From Cellulomonas sp. (GTDB lineage Bacteria; Actinomycetota; Actinomycetes; Actinomycetales; Cellulomonadaceae), in assembly GCF_015234515.1 (NCBI RefSeq), contig NZ_JADGMY010000010.1, positions 186,001-250,000 of the forward strand: 64,000 nt of DNA, given 5' to 3'. The position numbers were made by a program, and so were the translations under genes. Positions 62,214 through 64,000 of the stretch are shown here, in pieces (the first letter of the stretch is position 1; every line of letters begins with the position of its first letter). The notes below the pieces were generated by a model that had not been told where the DNA came from, searched no databases, and saw only the letters and a program-made list of their open reading frames with translations.

Positions 62214-62810
62214 ATGAAGAGTGCACTGATCGTCGTGGACGTGCAGAACGACTTCTGCGAGGGCGGTGCGCTGGCGGTCGCCGGCGGCGCCGACGTCGCG
62301 GCGCGCATCACCGACTACCTGCGCCGGCGCGGCGACCGGTACGACACCGTCGTCGCGACGCGGGACTGGCACGCGCCCCTGCCGGACACCAACGACGGCC
62401 ACTTCGCCGCGGACGGCGACCCGGACTACGTGACGACGTGGCCCGTGCACTGCGTCGCCGGCACACCGGGTGCCGAGTACCACCCGGACCTCGTGCTGCC
62501 GGAGCGCACCGTCCACGTCGTCAAGGGCGAGTCGCGGCAGGACTACTCGGGGTTCCAGGGGCGCGTCGTCGAGCCCCCGGACGACCGTCAGCTCGCGGGT
62601 CTGCTGCTCGCCCGGAACATCGCGTGCGTGGACGTCGTGGGGATCGCCACCGACTTCTGCGTCGCGGCGACCGCCGTGGACGCGCGGCGCGGCGGCGCGA
62701 CCATCGTCACCGTCCTGACCGACCTCACGGCCGCGGTGTCGGCCCCGACCGCGATCAAGGCGCTGACCGACCTGACCGCCCGCCGGATCCGCCTCGAGGA
62801 GTCGCGGTGA
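62214..62810 (+). CDS. pncA: nicotinamidase
   Basis: A 198-residue isochorismatase-fold amidase that turns nicotinamide into nicotinic acid. Catalytic triad D9 (ALIVVDVQND), K104 (HVVKGES) and C149 (GIATDFCVAAT); metal ligands D51, H53 and H63 in RDWHAPLPDTNDGHF. GGGAG lies before the ATG. With pncB lost here, its product nicotinate would need another phosphoribosyltransferase to return to NAD. Stop overlaps the nrtR-like start (GTGA). Confidence 0.95.
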   Translation: MKSALIVVDVQNDFCEGGALAVAGGADVAARITDYLRRRGDRYDTVVATRDWHAPLPDTNDGHFAADGDPDYVTTWPVHCVAGTPGAEYHPDLVLPERTVHVVKGESRQDYSGFQGRVVEPPDDRQLAGLLLARNIACVDVVGIATDFCVAATAVDARRGGATIVTVLTDLTAAVSAPTAIKALTDLTARRIRLEESR

Positions 62811-63631
62811 GCGGCACCGACCCCGCCGGGCACGCAGCGCCCGAGGGCTACGACCCCGGCGACTACCCGCCGTTCGCCGTGACCGTGGACCTGGCGATCT
62901 TCACGGTGCGCGACGGCGCGCTCAAGGTCCTGCTCATCGCGCGGTCGGCGGACCCGTACGCGGGAGCCTGGGCCCTGCCCGGCGGGTTCGTCGACATCGA
63001 CGAGGACATCGCCGACGCCGCGTGGCGCGAGCTCGCGGAGGAGACGGGCCTGACCCGCACGGACTGGCACCTCGAGCAGCTGCGCACGTACGGCACGCCC
63101 GGCCGGGACCCGCGGATGCGGGTGGTCTCGGTCGCGCACGTCGCCTTCGCACCCGACCTCCCGGACCCGCAGGCGGGCTCGGACGCCCGCAACGCCCGCT
63201 GGTGGGACGTCGACGACCTCAACCTGCCGGGGCTGCGGGGCGGCAACCACGACAGTGACGTCGACGACGCGCCCGCGTTGGCGTTCGACCACGCGCGCGT
63301 CCTCGCCGACGCGTTCGACCGGGTCGCGGCCAAGATCGAGTACACGTCGCTCGCCACCGCGTTCTGCCCGCCCACGTTCACGCTCGGCGAGCTCCAGCAC
63401 GTCTACGAGGCCGTGTGGGGCGTGCGGCTCGACCGCTCCAACTTCCGCCGATGGGTGCAGCAGACGACCGGCCTCGTGCGCCCGGCGCAAACCGACGAGG
63501 TGCGGCCGCCTCAGGGGCGGGGGCGGCCCGCCGCGCTGTTCGAGGCCCGGACCGAGGGCGTCCGGACGCTCCATCCCCCGCTCCTGCGCCCCGAGCACGC
63601 TCGCACCCTGCGCGCGGACGAGAAGCGCTGA
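62807..63631 (+). CDS. nrtR: NrtR-family transcriptional regulator (Nudix domain plus winged helix)
   Basis: A 274-residue protein. The N-terminal Nudix domain has a complete box, GGFVDIDEDIADAAWRELAE followed by ETGL, so hydrolase activity may survive; in many NrtRs it is lost. The C-terminal part is a winged helix (FTLGELQHVYEAVWGVRLDRSNFRRWVQQT). NrtR represses NAD genes and is released by ADP-ribose. It is coupled to pncA by GTGA. The palindrome upstream of the pncB remnant is its likely target. Confidence 0.9.
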   Translation: MSGTDPAGHAAPEGYDPGDYPPFAVTVDLAIFTVRDGALKVLLIARSADPYAGAWALPGGFVDIDEDIADAAWRELAEETGLTRTDWHLEQLRTYGTPGRDPRMRVVSVAHVAFAPDLPDPQAGSDARNARWWDVDDLNLPGLRGGNHDSDVDDAPALAFDHARVLADAFDRVAAKIEYTSLATAFCPPTFTLGELQHVYEAVWGVRLDRSNFRRWVQQTTGLVRPAQTDEVRPPQGRGRPAALFEARTEGVRTLHPPLLRPEHARTLRADEKR

Positions 63632-63668
63632 CGATGTCGGCCGTCGGGGTCCGCGTGGCCGGGCGCGG

Positions 63669-64000
63669 TCACCCGCCCTCGACGACCCGCGCCACCTCGT
63701 ACCCGTCCTGCACGTGCACCAGCTCGAACGCCGCCTCCGGGTGCAGCATCTGCGCGACCTGCAGGACGTCGCCCCACTCCTGCGGCGTCCCACCGCCCTG
63801 CCGGTCGATCACCAGGTACTCCGGCACGGGGTTCTGGTTGCCCAGGTAGTACACGTCCGTGCGGTCGACGAGGTACGACATCAGACCGATGTCCGACTCG
63901 ACGACGGCGCCGTCCGGGATCACAGCCAACGTGTCCCGAGCGGCCTGCTCGCGCGGCGCACCGAAGTGCAAGCCCGGGTTCGTCAGCTGCCACAGGGGCA
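63669..64000 (-). CDS. C-terminal end of a DUF2079 membrane protein (start outside window)
   Basis: At least 110 residues read in from the right edge: PLWQLTNPGLHFGAPREQAA, then VIPDGAVVESDIGLMSYLVDRTDVYYLG and PEYLVIDRQGGGTPQEWGD. This resembles the extracytoplasmic C-terminal domain of DUF2079 membrane proteins, relatives of glycosyltransferase-type polytopic proteins. The membrane segments are beyond the window. It converges with nrtR. Confidence 0.65.
   Translation of the reverse strand, partial: PLWQLTNPGLHFGAPREQAARDTLAVIPDGAVVESDIGLMSYLVDRTDVYYLGNQNPVPEYLVIDRQGGGTPQEWGDVLQVAQMLHPEAAFELVHVQDGYEVARVVEGG

Overview
The window is very GC-rich (well over 70 percent by eye) chromosomal DNA from an actinobacterium, most likely Cellulomonas or a close relative. 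This rests on GTG and even TTG starts, a mycothiol-type nitroreductase homologue, an F420-type luciferase-family enzyme, an Eis-type acetyltransferase, a group II truncated haemoglobin and polycysteine leader peptides. The genus is an inference; no marker gene settles it.

Region 1 (1 to about 12,540, minus strand) is part of a contractile injection system (eCIS) operon, the most unusual content here. In transcription order it encodes a 510-residue sheath protein, a 731-residue sheath protein with a duplicated extra domain, the inner tube, a four-cysteine baseplate-type protein, a proline-rich protein, a DUF4255/Pvc16-type cap protein, an AAA+ ATPase, an 86-residue protein and a very long DUF4157 zincin-like protein cut by the window start. 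Most joints overlap by a few bases, so it is one translationally coupled operon. Spike, baseplate and tape-measure genes are not seen and would lie to the left. About 600 bases upstream of the operon lies the 3' half of a tRNA-Gly(TCC) gene, in the place expected for the right end of an integrated island.

Region 2 (13,185 to 31,171) holds ordinary genes with two sulfur-acquisition loci: cysK-cysE, and a sulfonate-type ABC transporter followed by acetyl-CoA synthetase, O-acetylhomoserine sulfhydrylase and a CoA-binding protein. Each locus is preceded by a short open reading frame ending in clustered cysteine codons, matching cysteine-responsive leader peptides known from mycobacteria. tRNA-Pro(TGG), a lipoprotein, a DUF1648-type membrane protein, an acyltransferase/SGNH protein, Atl, a PP2C/SpoIIE phosphatase, Eis and RpiB are also here.

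Region 3 (31,232 to 52,023) is housekeeping: M13 and M1 peptidases, a prolyl oligopeptidase, a DsbA-fold nitroreductase homologue, MalQ with a small kinase-like protein, an MscS channel, stand-alone PTS EIIA and EIIB proteins divergent from enzyme I, GlbO, TesB, a type IB topoisomerase, an NAD-binding fusion protein, a hotdog thioesterase and a double GNAT protein.

Region 4 (52,044 to 61,649, minus strand) carries two paralogous pairs of dynamin-like/P-loop GTPases. Between them sit ettA and an SSB paralogue that lacks the usual acidic tip. Region 5 (61,784 to the end) has tRNA-Arg(TCT), a palindromic operator, the remnant of a deleted nicotinate phosphoribosyltransferase gene (pncB), nicotinamidase (pncA), an NrtR-type NAD regulator and the C-terminal end of a DUF2079 membrane protein.
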